Shown: piece by piece, positions 1 through 7,640 of the stretch
Layout of the letters: every line of letters begins with the position of its first letter
Numbering within the stretch: position 1 is the stretch's first letter
Assembly: GCF_007625205.1 (NCBI RefSeq)
Contig: NZ_VMNI01000006.1
Span: 1-64,000 of the forward strand
DNA length: 64,000 nt
From: Denitromonas ohlonensis
GTDB lineage: Bacteria > Pseudomonadota > Gammaproteobacteria > Burkholderiales > Rhodocyclaceae
Direction of reading: 5' to 3'
Position numbers and translations under genes: made by a program
The notes under the pieces: model-generated
Told to the model about the DNA's origin: nothing
Database searches by the model: none
The model's input: only the letters and a program-made list of their open reading frames with translations

Positions 1-150
1 CGTGATGCTTTCGGTCATCTTGCGCGAGCCTCGTGTTTGTCATACAAAGGATCCCTCCACACGGAAGGGCGAGGCTCGATTGTGACCACTCTTGCGCCGT
101 CGCGGCAGCGGCGGCTTCTCCGCGTAGCGGCTTCGTCCAACCCTTCCATC

Positions 151-187
151 GAGAGGACCCGCCCCGGCAAGCCGGGGCGGGCCTCTC
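151..187. terminator. GC-rich hairpin, possible terminator
   Basis: A long stem is seen: GAGAGG and CCCGCCCCGGC pair with GCCGGGGCGGG and CCTCTC, with one bulged A and a tiny AA loop. No T-run follows on the plus strand, so it may be a weak terminator or simply a structured spacer. Confidence 0.4.
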
Positions 188-230
188 ATGTCAGACGTTA
201 GAGGGCTACATGACTACTGATCCACCTGAC

Positions 231-266
231 AGGAGGGGCGTCGGGGTCAGGAGGGGCGTCGGGGTC
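231..266. repeat. 18-bp tandem repeat, two exact copies
   Basis: The unit AGGAGGGGCGTCGGGGTC occurs at 231-248 and again at 249-266 without a mismatch. The second copy runs straight into the dispersed motif that begins at 265. The duplication looks recent. Confidence 0.8.
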
Positions 267-286
267 AGGTCTTGAAAAACGACATT
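265..286 (+). repeat. Dispersed 22-bp motif, copy 1
   Basis: TCAGGTCTTGAAA followed by AACGACATT. The same motif recurs at 801-822 (18-20 of 22 identical among copies) and in a weaker form at 7098-7120. Copies 1 and 2 are both preceded by GGGG. It resembles short REP-like sequences scattered through betaproteobacterial genomes; that relation is from memory and unverified. Confidence 0.6.
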
Positions 287-410
287 CTGATCTGCACCAC
301 GAGTCAATCTGACCCATCGTTCGAATACAGAAATATTGAATTTCGGGAGCTACCCCCCGATTTTCTGACACGATTTTTCAATCTTGCAATCGATCTGGAA
401 CCGCGACACC

Positions 411-761
411 ATGCCATCGAAGCTTGCCAACATAGCACTGATCGCCTTGACCGCCGTGACATTAACGTCATGCGGCACCGTTTACCAAAAAAAGAGCATG
501 ATGACCGGCTTGGGTTATTCCGACGTCAGGCTTGGAGAAGGGCGCTATCGCATCACTTACGAGGCGGCCGCTGCAAGCGGCGAAGCAAAGGCGATCGAGT
601 TCTGGCACAGGCGGGCTGCGGAGTTGTGTGGCTCTTCGGCCTATGAACACAAATACACCGTTACGATCAAGGACCACCAACAGTTCAATCGTTACAACGG
701 CCGCATGGAGAGCCATTTATTTCCTACCGTCCATGGTTCGGTTGTCTGCAAGACCAGCTAG
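411..761 (+). CDS. Small putative lipoprotein (CC0125/CC1285-like)
   Basis: A 116-residue protein. The ATG at 411 was preferred to the upstream in-frame start because it puts a classic type II signal directly at the N-terminus: MPSKLANIALIALTAV followed by the lipobox LTSC with Cys at residue 20. The mature part has the pattern GYSDVRLGEGRYRITYEA and a later RAAELCG, which recalls the CC0125/CC1285 family of small lipoproteins of unknown function. It would be anchored to a membrane in the envelope. It stands alone between two copies of a dispersed repeat, so context gives no clue to its role. Confidence 0.7.
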   Translation: MPSKLANIALIALTAVTLTSCGTVYQKKSMMTGLGYSDVRLGEGRYRITYEAAAASGEAKAIEFWHRRAAELCGSSAYEHKYTVTIKDHQQFNRYNGRMESHLFPTVHGSVVCKTS

Positions 762-800
762 CCGGCCGGTCGAGCACGCACGACGGATTGCACGCCGGGG

Positions 801-822
801 TCAGATCTTGAAATACGACATT
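801..822 (+). repeat. Dispersed 22-bp motif, copy 2
   Basis: TCAGATCTTGAAA followed by TACGACATT, near-identical to the copy at 265-286. It lies between the lipoprotein gene and the acetyltransferase gene. Confidence 0.6.
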
Positions 823-848
823 GCCGGCAATCAACCAACGAGAACCCA

Positions 849-1364
849 ATGACGATCACCAAAGTGCAATCCCCCGCCCAGATCGCCGCTGTAGCCAATC
901 TGGCCCGCGAGATATGGACGGAGCACTACGCGCCGATCATCGGGCTGGCGCAGGTGGAGTATATGTTGGCGACATTCCAGAGTGAGCAGGCCATCGCGGG
1001 TCAGATTGCTGGCGGGTATGCGTACTATCTGGTGACGCATGGCGGGCAGGACGTGGGCTATTTGGCGCTGCTTGAAAACGCGGATGGCACCACGCTGATG
1101 ATCAGCAAGATCTACGTGACCAAAGCCGGGCGCGGCGGCGGGTTTGGGCGAAAGCTGCTGGACTTTGCGGAGGACGTTTGCCGCGAGCGGCAGATTCCGG
1201 CGCTATGGCTGACAGTGAACAAGAACAACACGGGCTCCGTCGCGTGGTACACCCGCATGGGGTTCAAGAACACCGGGGCGATCGTTCAAGATATCGGGGC
1301 AGGATTCGTGATGGACGATTACCGGATGGAAAAGACGATCGGCTCGCACGCGCCGGGGGTCTGA
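849..1364 (+). CDS. GNAT-family N-acetyltransferase
   Basis: A 171-residue single-domain Gcn5-related acetyltransferase, expected to transfer acetyl from acetyl-CoA to an amine; the substrate is unknown. The acetyl-CoA pyrophosphate-binding signature is visible at about residues 97-103 (GRGGGFGRKLL, a Q/RxxGxG/A-type loop), after the beta4 strand ISKIYVT. The C-terminal beta5-alpha4 part reads LWLTVNKNNTGSVAWYTRMGFKNTG, which is typical of the fold. The start follows the dispersed repeat at 801-822 by 26 bases. A decayed second copy of the 3' half of this gene lies at about 5380-5600, so the family was once duplicated in this region. Confidence 0.88.
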   Translation: MTITKVQSPAQIAAVANLAREIWTEHYAPIIGLAQVEYMLATFQSEQAIAGQIAGGYAYYLVTHGGQDVGYLALLENADGTTLMISKIYVTKAGRGGGFGRKLLDFAEDVCRERQIPALWLTVNKNNTGSVAWYTRMGFKNTGAIVQDIGAGFVMDDYRMEKTIGSHAPGV

Positions 1365-1694
1365 GCAAAAAGCAGGGGCAAACCACGGTTTTTTTGGGCA
1401 CGTGCGCCAAGGCCGACGCACCTTCGATCAAAACGGGGGCCGCCGCTGTTTTTCACATTGCGTTCGGCACTGAATAGCGTTTTGCCCCACCCGTACAGGC
1501 GGTGCGTACTCACACCAAGGCGGGCGGCACCTCGGCCACTGTCCGGCCGCTTCAATCCTGAAACTTTTCTGCGGTGCGTCGCGGCGACTTCTTCGTTTCG
1601 ATGGATGCCTCCGTTGCGGCTCATTCGCAAGGCGGCGGAGAGTTCAGAAAGCCGAGGGGTGATTCACGGCGTCGGGATGCGCCTGCCTTGACGA
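1365..1694. other. Intergenic region with insertion-sequence debris
   Basis: Apart from the IS3-type OrfA relic described separately (about 1475-1605), nothing recognisable is present. The plus strand has a T-run at 1388-1395 just after the acetyltransferase gene, but no clear stem precedes it. Confidence 0.5.
1475..1605 (-). pseudogene. Relic of an IS3-family OrfA transposase
   Basis: On the minus strand an open frame carries RRKVSGLKRPDSGRGAA and then RLGVSTHRLYGWGKT. This matches the helix-turn-helix of IS3-family OrfA proteins, whose usual pattern is EvAreLGVSxxtLyrWvK. Only about 40 codons are preserved. There is no OrfB, no DDE domain and no terminal inverted repeats that I can see, so this is an inactive fragment. 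The frame upstream of it no longer resembles OrfA, which suggests a frameshift or truncation. Confidence 0.6.
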
Positions 1695-2642
1695 TTAGAA
1701 GATCGACTTTTGCGTTAGCGAGGTGAGCGCTTCGAGCGCCAGCGAACCGGCCAGCGAGTTGCCCGAGACCTCCAGCGCCGGCGACCACACGCAGATGCCG
1801 CACTCGCCCGGAATCAGCGCCACGATGCCGCCACCCACCCCGCTCTTGGCCGGCAGACCGACGCGGAAGGCGAAGTCACCCGCCGCATCGTAGGTGCCGC
1901 AGGTGAGCATCAGGGCGTTAAGCCGCTTGGTCGGGCTGACACCGAGGACCCGCTCGCCGGTGGCGGCAATGCGGCCGTGGTTGGCCAGCATGGTCATGGC
2001 GCGCGCCAGATCGACACAGCTCATCTCGATCGCGCACTGCCCGCAATAGGCGTCGAGCACCGCCGGCACCGGGCTGTGCAGATTGCCGAAGCTCTTCATC
2101 AGGTGCGCCATGGCCGCGTTGCGGTCCGAGCAGCCCAGCTCCGACAACGCCATGTGCCGGTCGAGACTGAGCCCCGGGTTAGCCGACAGCTTGCGCAGGA
2201 ATTCGAGCACTGCGTTGGCCGGCACGGCGAAGCGCTGACACAGAATGTCGGTGATCACCAGCGCGCCGGCGTTGATGAAGGGGTTGCGCGGCTTGCCATG
2301 CTCGTATTCGAGCTGCACCAGCGAGTTGAAGGCCGAGCCCGAGGGCTCGCGGCCGACGCGCGTCCACAGCGCATCACCTTCCGTGGTGAGTGCCAGGATG
2401 AGCGCAAAGAGCTTGGAGATACTCTGGATCGAAAAGGGCTGGCGTGCCGCGCCGATTTCGAACACCTGCCCGTCGAGCCCGACGATGGCCATGCCGAACT
2501 GGTCCGGGCGCACCCGCGCCAGCTCGGGAATATAGTCGGCCACCCGGCCCCGACCGAGGATGGGCGTGACCTGCGCCAGAATCGCGTCGAGCGCGGCGGC
2601 GTAATCGGCGGGCCCGGCCGCTTCGGGAGGTGCCAGCGTCAT
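1695..2642 (-). CDS. glsA: Glutaminase
   Basis: A 315-residue GlsA-type glutaminase, hydrolysing L-glutamine to glutamate and ammonia in the cytoplasm. It has the serine-dependent beta-lactamase-like fold of the family. The catalytic Ser-x-x-Lys is seen at Ser74-Lys77 (FSIQSISK), followed by the family signatures EPSGSAFNS, RNPFINAGA and a conserved Tyr in DAYCGQC. Length is normal (about 300-310). The gene follows a DUF3422 gene by three bases on the same strand, so the two are probably cotranscribed. A role in nitrogen recycling or acid tolerance is inferred from the family only. Confidence 0.95.
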   Translation of the reverse strand: MTLAPPEAAGPADYAAALDAILAQVTPILGRGRVADYIPELARVRPDQFGMAIVGLDGQVFEIGAARQPFSIQSISKLFALILALTTEGDALWTRVGREPSGSAFNSLVQLEYEHGKPRNPFINAGALVITDILCQRFAVPANAVLEFLRKLSANPGLSLDRHMALSELGCSDRNAAMAHLMKSFGNLHSPVPAVLDAYCGQCAIEMSCVDLARAMTMLANHGRIAATGERVLGVSPTKRLNALMLTCGTYDAAGDFAFRVGLPAKSGVGGGIVALIPGECGICVWSPALEVSGNSLAGSLALEALTSLTQKSIF

Positions 2643-2645
2643 CGC

Positions 2646-3968
2646 TCAGTGCGCCTGGACAGCCGTGTCGCCATGCAGCCGGTGACGCATCCGGCGCAGG
2701 CCGAACCAGCTCGCCCCCAGCACCAGCGGCAGCACTACACCAATCACACCGTCCACATTCAGCCCGGCACCCCAGCCCTTGACGGCCTTGAGCCCGTAGG
2801 CCGCCAGGCCGACGCCGTAATAGGACACCGCCACCACCGACAGCCCCTCGACGGCCTGCTGCAGGCGCAGCTGCATGGCGGCGCTGTGGCTCAGGCGTTC
2901 GAGCACGCGCTGGTTCTGGCCTTCCTGGGCGATGCTGACGCGGGTGCGCAACAGATCGTTGGAGCGGCTGATCTTGTTGGCCAGCGCCTCCTGCCGCGCC
3001 GCCACCGACACGCAGGTGTCCATCGCCGGCGCCAGACGGCGGGCCATGAATTCGCCCAGCGTGGGCACGCCTTCGATACGCTTCTCGCGCAGCTCACCGA
3101 TGCGGTCGCGCACGATGCGGTAGTAGGCCTGGGCGGCGCTGAAGCGGTAGCCGCTGTCGAAGGACATCGAGCGCACCCGGGCGGCCAGGCGCGAGATGTC
3201 CTGCAGCAGCCGGGCCTCGTCGGCGCTGTCGCCCGCCGCCTGCATCTGCAGGCCGAGCCGGGTCACGTCGGCTTCGATGGCGGTCAGCCGCGAGGCATGG
3301 TCGCGCGCCAGCGGCAGTGCAAGCAGCGCCATCAGGGTGTAGGTTTCGATCTCGCAGATGCGCTGCACGATGCGCCCGAGCTGCATCTCGCGCAGGCCGG
3401 TGTCGCGCAGCAAAAAGCGCGAGAAGCCGTCGGGGCCGACCTGCAGGTCGGTCCATAGCTCACCACCGGCCAGCACCCGGCTGCCGACCAGCAGCGGCGC
3501 GGGGAAGATCCGGCGCAGGCGCGGGTTGTCCAGCTCGTAGGCCTCGCCCTGCTCGGCCAGGATGTGCGAGGCGACGATGATCTGCCCCGACAGCGCTTCG
3601 AGCCAGTCGCGTGGCACATGGCGCATCGGCGTTTCGGCAAAGGCCTCGCCCGACACGCCCTGCTCGATGAAGCTGAAGGTGCAAAACTCGGTATGACGCT
3701 CCCACTTGAGGCGGAAGGCACCGAAGTCATGGAAGAAGTGCTGCGCCCCCGGCCTCGGCCCGGCCACGCCGAAGCGTGCACACAGCGTGCTCAGGATGCG
3801 CTCGTCGGGCGCACCGCCGTTCTCGCCATGGATGGCCAGGTGCGAGACGCAGGCCGGGGCGCTCAGGCGGACAAACGGGCGCGCATGCAGCTCGGCCGCG
3901 AGCGTCAGGCGCAGCGGGTGATTCAAGCCGGCGGCCAGCACCGTCCGCTCGGGCATATCGAGAACCAA
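2646..3968 (-). CDS. DUF3422 family membrane protein
   Basis: A 440-residue protein matching the DUF3422 family: N-terminal NHPLRLTLAAELHARPF, central FHDFGAFRLKWERHTEF and a later GELWTDLQVGPDGFSRFL are the parts I recognise. The long helical middle (about 220-365) looks coiled-coil-like, and two hydrophobic segments at about 367-387 and 397-418 should anchor the C-terminus in the inner membrane. Function is unknown; the topology recalls membrane-anchored proteins with a large soluble domain. It lies between a possible 53-codon gene and glutaminase on the same strand. Confidence 0.85.
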   Translation of the reverse strand: MVLDMPERTVLAAGLNHPLRLTLAAELHARPFVRLSAPACVSHLAIHGENGGAPDERILSTLCARFGVAGPRPGAQHFFHDFGAFRLKWERHTEFCTFSFIEQGVSGEAFAETPMRHVPRDWLEALSGQIIVASHILAEQGEAYELDNPRLRRIFPAPLLVGSRVLAGGELWTDLQVGPDGFSRFLLRDTGLREMQLGRIVQRICEIETYTLMALLALPLARDHASRLTAIEADVTRLGLQMQAAGDSADEARLLQDISRLAARVRSMSFDSGYRFSAAQAYYRIVRDRIGELREKRIEGVPTLGEFMARRLAPAMDTCVSVAARQEALANKISRSNDLLRTRVSIAQEGQNQRVLERLSHSAAMQLRLQQAVEGLSVVAVSYYGVGLAAYGLKAVKGWGAGLNVDGVIGVVLPLVLGASWFGLRRMRHRLHGDTAVQAH

Positions 3969-3979
3969 GGCGTGTCCGA

Positions 3980-4141
3980 TCAGTTGTAACCCAGGTCAAC
4001 CACCCGGTCGAGCTCGGCCGGTTCGGTGCGCAGCGGCACCACAACGCCACGCGGTGCCAGTTGCGGCATACGCTTTGCGGCGGTCTGTGGCGTGTTGGCC
4101 GGGCGGAAAGCATTGGAAGGAACGGACTGGCTAGCCTGCAT
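3980..4141 (-). CDS. Possible small protein (53 aa) upstream of the DUF3422 gene
   Basis: An ATG-initiated frame of 53 codons starts at 4141 and stops 11 bases before the DUF3422 gene. GGAGA lies about ten bases upstream of the ATG, a reasonable ribosome site. It begins MQASQSVPSNAF and ends DRVVDLGYN. Third-position GC is high, as in its neighbours. It has no hydrophobic segment and no motif I recognise. It could be a real small protein cotranscribed with the DUF3422 and glutaminase genes, or chance coding in a 5' leader. Confidence 0.4.
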   Translation of the reverse strand: MQASQSVPSNAFRPANTPQTAAKRMPQLAPRGVVVPLRTEPAELDRVVDLGYN

Positions 4142-4330
4142 TGTCTCTGTCTCCGGGGATCATCTATCGGGAGCATCGCTACCCCCATTTAATATCGGCA
4201 AGCACACGCACGCACCGAATCATGCGTCGCAACAACGACTTGCCTCCTTTGGCGGGCGCCATTCTCTCGGCTGGGCAAGGCTTTATCAAACGAAATACAC
4301 TACGAAGATTGTGAGTTTGAGGAATGATCC

Positions 4331-5254
4331 ATGCGTCGACGCGTCCCGAGCATCGAATCGCTGTCGGCCTTCGAGGCCTCGGCCCGTCATTTGAGCTTCA
4401 CCCGGGCGGCGGACGCGTTGTCATTGACCCAAAGCGCGGTGTGCAAGCAGGTGGCGGTGCTGGAGGCTTATCTGGGCGTACGCTTGTTCAACCGCATCAA
4501 AAAACGCATCTCGCTGACCGAGGCCGGTCAGGTATATGTGCGCCAGATCAGCGACGGTCTCGACCGACTGGAGCGCGACACCGCGGCGATCATGACCCAC
4601 CGCGGCGAGGGCGACGTGCTCGAACTGGCGGTGATCCCGACCTTTGCCACCCGCTGGCTGATCCCGCGCCTGCCGGACTTCCAGCGCCGGCATCCGGGCA
4701 TCACGCTCAACCTCACCACCCGCGCCGAACCCTTTCTGTTTACCGACACGGTCTTCGACGCCGCGGTGCATTTCGGCTCCGCACAGTGGCCCGGCGCGGT
4801 CAGCAACTATCTGTTCGACGAGGAGATGGTGCCAGTCATGGCCCCGGCCTTGTTGCATCAACAGCCCTGCCCGAATCCGGCCGCACTGGCCGGTTTTCCG
4901 CTACTGCACCAGTCGGCCCGCCATCACGCCTGGCGGCGCTGGTTCGAAGTGGCCGGCGCCCCCGACATGGAAGCCATTGGCGGCCCCCGCTTCGAGCTCT
5001 TCTCGATGCTTGCCGAAGCCGCCCGCGCCGGGCTCGGCGTGGCCCTGGTGCCGCGCTTCCTGGTGCAGGGCGAACTGGCCTCGGGCGAGCTTGTCGCCCC
5101 GTTCGACATCGCCCTCACGGGTGACCTGGCCTACTACCTGATCTGCCCCGAAAACCGACAGGACCGGGCCGCCCTGCAGCACTTCTCGCACTGGCTGATC
5201 GCGCAGGCCAGCGACTATCGCGGCGAGCCGTCGGAGGACACTACGGCAGCTTAA
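4331..5254 (+). CDS. LysR-family regulator, GcvA-like
   Basis: A 307-residue LysR-type transcription factor. The winged helix-turn-helix is at residues 5-65 (LSFTRAADALSLTQSAVCKQ, then LEAYLGVRLF). The effector-binding domain runs from about 95 to 295, with the GcvA-type IPTFATRWLIPRLPDF at its start. The ATG at 4331 is preceded by GAGGAA. It is transcribed away from the DUF3422/glutaminase genes, and the 190-330 bases between them probably hold a shared control region, so those genes are its most likely targets. The effector is unknown. Confidence 0.88.
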   Translation: MRRRVPSIESLSAFEASARHLSFTRAADALSLTQSAVCKQVAVLEAYLGVRLFNRIKKRISLTEAGQVYVRQISDGLDRLERDTAAIMTHRGEGDVLELAVIPTFATRWLIPRLPDFQRRHPGITLNLTTRAEPFLFTDTVFDAAVHFGSAQWPGAVSNYLFDEEMVPVMAPALLHQQPCPNPAALAGFPLLHQSARHHAWRRWFEVAGAPDMEAIGGPRFELFSMLAEAARAGLGVALVPRFLVQGELASGELVAPFDIALTGDLAYYLICPENRQDRAALQHFSHWLIAQASDYRGEPSEDTTAA

Positions 5255-5759
5255 ATGTCGCCCGCCGCGACCTCTGCGTCTGCGCAAGCCATACGAGTCG
5301 GCAAGCATCGAACCATTCGAGTCGTATGGCCTCGCAGGGCGCACTGCCAACGTGCCGTGCCCTCCGCGCAATGGTTTCATGGGCGGGACTTATTGAATCT
5401 GGGCAGACGACGTCTGCCGGTAACGGCGGATTCCTACCCTGTGGCTGACCATCAGCAAGGGCAACGCGGGTGCCATCGGTTGGTCCGCACCCATGGGGTT
5501 CAAGAACGTCGGCGTGATCGCTCAAGATGTCTGAGCGGGATAGGTGAAGGACGATTTCCGAATGAGAAAACGACCGGCCCACATGCGCCAGCGCATTGAG
5601 GAAAAACCGAGCTTTTCCCCCCGATTTTTTTGCCTTGCCGGCTTTTTCGGGCGGACCCAAGGCGTCCAGCTGATTGAATGACGGCCTGCCCGGCAGACCG
5701 AAAGCGGGCTAGAGTTCATCTTGGTGGCCAAGGTGCAAAACAGACAGGGAGGGCGAGGC
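5255..5759. other. Intergenic region holding a decayed acetyltransferase fragment
   Basis: The gap between the LysR gene and the DUF2254 gene contains a pseudogene (about 5380-5600) and then a stretch at 5605-5650 with several T- and C-runs. I see no other gene. Confidence 0.5.
5380..5600 (+). pseudogene. Decayed 3' half of a GNAT acetyltransferase
   Basis: Aligning by eye with the intact GNAT gene shows matching order throughout. GGGCGGGACTTATTGAAT corresponds to the loop near 1140-1165, CTGTGGCTGACCATCAGCAA to the strand near 1203, CCCATGGGGTTCAAGAAC to 1254-1271, and the tail with GAAAACGACCGGCCCACATG to 1331-1350. Several indels and an in-frame TGA break the frame, and the 5' half is missing. 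It is therefore a relic of a paralogue or of a tandem duplication, not an active gene. Confidence 0.75.
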
Positions 5760-7040
5760 GTGTCGATTTTCATATCGGCTGACCGTTTCAGAATGGTTGT
5801 TGCGCGCTTTCGCGAGCGCTTGTGGGTCAAGCCACTGTTGATGTGCGTGGTGTCGATTGCGGCCGCGGTCGGGGCGAGCCTGGCCGATGGCACGGGGCTG
5901 GCGCATGTGGTGCCGGCAACAGCATCGGTGGCACTCGAGACCTTGCTGTCGATCATGGCCTCCAGCATGCTGGTGATTGCGACGTTCTCCGTCGGCTCGA
6001 TGGTGGCGGCCTACGGTGCCGCGAGCAACACCGCAACGCCCCGGTCGTTTGGTCTGGTGGTCGCCGACGATGTGTCGCAAAACGCGCTATCGACCTTTGT
6101 CGGCGCGTTCATTTTCAGCATCGTGGCGCTGACCGGCGTCAAGAATGGCTATTTCCTGGCGGCAGGCCTGTTCGTGCTGTTCATTCTGACGGCGGCGGTC
6201 TTCGGCCTGGTGATCGTGACCTTCGTGCGCTGGGTCGACAACATCGCCCGACTCGGGCGGATGAATTCAACGATCGAGAAGGTCGAGCAGGCGACGGCGG
6301 ATGCCTTGGTGCTACGGCGCAACAGGCCAACGCTCGGCGGTGTGCCGGTGCGCGCCCTGCCGCGCGGGGTGCCGGTGCATGCCACCGAGGTGGGCTATGT
6401 TCAACAGATCGACATCGCTCGGCTTCAAACGTGGGCCGTTTCAGTTGATGCGCGAGTGGTTGTGGCCGCCTTGCCCGGCGCCTTTGCGTTCCCTGATCGC
6501 GTGCTGGCCTATGTGAGCGTGGCGGCGGGGGGCGACGCGACGCCCGAGCTTGGTGAAGTGACGGCGAGCTTCGCCATTGGTCGTGAGCGGCGCTTTGAGG
6601 ATGACCCCCGCTTCGGGCTGGTGGTGTTGTCGGAGATTGCCGGCCGGGCGCTGTCACCGGCGGTGAACGACCCCGGCACAGCGGTGTTTATCCTTGGCTC
6701 CCTGGTCCGGCTCTTTGCGCAGTGGTGCCAACCGGCAGCGGACGATGTGGCGCCAACATGCGATCGTATCGAGGTGCCCGAATTGTCGGTGCACGACATG
6801 TTTGACGATGCTTTCACGGCGATTGCACGAGATGGCGCCGGTTCGATCGAAGTGGCGCTTCGTTTGCAGAAGGCCTTGCAATCGCTGGCAACGCTTGGCG
6901 GTCCGGCAATGCGTACGGCGGCCGAAGACCATGCACGACGTGCCCTCGAACGCGCGACCTCCAGGATGGATCTGCCCTACGACCTGGCGCAGGTTCGCAA
7001 GGCGGCGGCGTTTGCCACGCCAGCGCTGCGTGACGATTGA
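5760..7040 (+). CDS. DUF2254 family integral membrane protein
   Basis: About 426 residues, matching DUF2254. The GTG at 5760 (VSIFISADRFRM) is chosen because AGGGAGGG ends seven bases upstream; a TTG at 5721 is an alternative. Four transmembrane helices are evident in the first half: LLMCVVSIAAAVG, LLSIMASSMLVIATFSV, STFVGAFIFSIVAL and AAGLFVLFILTAAVFGLVIV. A soluble C-terminal half follows, with GERRFEDDPRFGL-like and SPAVNDPGTAVF segments typical of the family. Function is unknown; an ion-channel-like or transport role has been suggested only from topology. It stands alone between two accessory spacers. Confidence 0.8.
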   Translation: MSIFISADRFRMVVARFRERLWVKPLLMCVVSIAAAVGASLADGTGLAHVVPATASVALETLLSIMASSMLVIATFSVGSMVAAYGAASNTATPRSFGLVVADDVSQNALSTFVGAFIFSIVALTGVKNGYFLAAGLFVLFILTAAVFGLVIVTFVRWVDNIARLGRMNSTIEKVEQATADALVLRRNRPTLGGVPVRALPRGVPVHATEVGYVQQIDIARLQTWAVSVDARVVVAALPGAFAFPDRVLAYVSVAAGGDATPELGEVTASFAIGRERRFEDDPRFGLVVLSEIAGRALSPAVNDPGTAVFILGSLVRLFAQWCQPAADDVAPTCDRIEVPELSVHDMFDDAFTAIARDGAGSIEVALRLQKALQSLATLGGPAMRTAAEDHARRALERATSRMDLPYDLAQVRKAAAFATPALRDD

Positions 7041-7097
7041 CTCGGCACCAGACGACAACCAAGACCAGGGAACCCACGCCACCGGGCGAGCCGATGA

Positions 7098-7120
7098 TCA
7101 AGCCTTGAAACCCGACATTT
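7098..7120 (+). repeat. Dispersed 22-bp motif, diverged copy 3
   Basis: TCAAGCCTTGAAA followed by CCCGACATT keeps the core CTTGAAA-N2-CGACATT shared with 265-286 and 801-822. It lies just upstream of the GFA-family gene. Confidence 0.45.
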
Positions 7121-7156
7121 CACCCATCGCCTGTCTGTAACAGGAGACCCCTCACC

Positions 7157-7588
7157 ATGCTGATCCAGGGCGGTTGCCACTGCGCCAACATCTCCTTCCA
7201 GCTCGACTGGTCGCCCTCGCCGTCCGACATTCCGGCGCGCGTGTGCGACTGTTCTTTTTGCGTAAAGCACGGCGGCGTGTGGACAGCGTATCCGCAAGGC
7301 GCGCTGACGGTCAGCGTCAAGAACGACGCGCGGGTGTCTCGCTACGCATTTGGCACTTGCACGGCGCGCTTTCATGTTTGTCAGCAATGCGGCGTGGTGC
7401 CGGTGGTGACGAGCAGGATTGAGGGGCGGGAGCTTGCGGTGGTCAATGTAAACACGTTCAACAATGTGCCAGCAGCGATGCTCCGGCATGCCCCGGTGTC
7501 GTTTGACGGCGAGGACACCTCGGATCGTTTGGCACGGCGCGCGCGCAACTGGATCGGCGATGTCAGGTTTGTGACCCCGGACCGCTAG
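7157..7588 (+). CDS. GFA / CENP-V domain protein
   Basis: A 143-residue protein of the glutathione-dependent formaldehyde-activating enzyme (GFA) fold. The zinc-binding cysteines are all present: Cys7 and Cys9 (GGCHC), Cys30, Cys32 and Cys35 (CDCSFC), and Cys75 and Cys78 (CQQC). The ATG at 7157 is preceded by CAGGAGAC. Members bind zinc and act on small thiol adducts, but most, including this short one, have no proven reaction. It stands alone, so no pathway can be assigned. Confidence 0.85.
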   Translation: MLIQGGCHCANISFQLDWSPSPSDIPARVCDCSFCVKHGGVWTAYPQGALTVSVKNDARVSRYAFGTCTARFHVCQQCGVVPVVTSRIEGRELAVVNVNTFNNVPAAMLRHAPVSFDGEDTSDRLARRARNWIGDVRFVTPDR

Positions 7589-7640
7589 CGACGCGTTCGA
7601 ATCGCCTCGCCAGTGAGCACGCCGGCGCACCGCGGTGGGC

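Larger units (their letters stand above)
1..410. other. Left-edge intergenic region with inverted and tandem repeats
   Basis: No convincing complete gene lies here. An inverted repeat pairs CGAGCCTCG at 25-33 with CGAGGCTCG at 70-78. A strong GC-rich hairpin follows at 151-187, then an 18-bp tandem duplication at 231-266 and one copy of a dispersed motif at 265-286. On the minus strand an ATG at 18-16, preceded by GAGG ten bases upstream, could open a gene running off the left edge (it would read MTESIT), but six codons are too few to call it. Confidence 0.5.

Noticed and set aside
231-266. Tandem repeat considered as the start of a CRISPR or VNTR array
   Set aside because: Only two adjacent copies without spacers are present.
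12-275. Short plus-strand open frame at the left edge
   Set aside because: It crosses an inverted repeat, a GC-rich hairpin and the tandem repeat; no ribosome site or family resemblance.
1977-3458. 493-codon plus-strand frame across glutaminase and DUF3422 genes
   Set aside because: It spans two real minus-strand genes and has no motifs.
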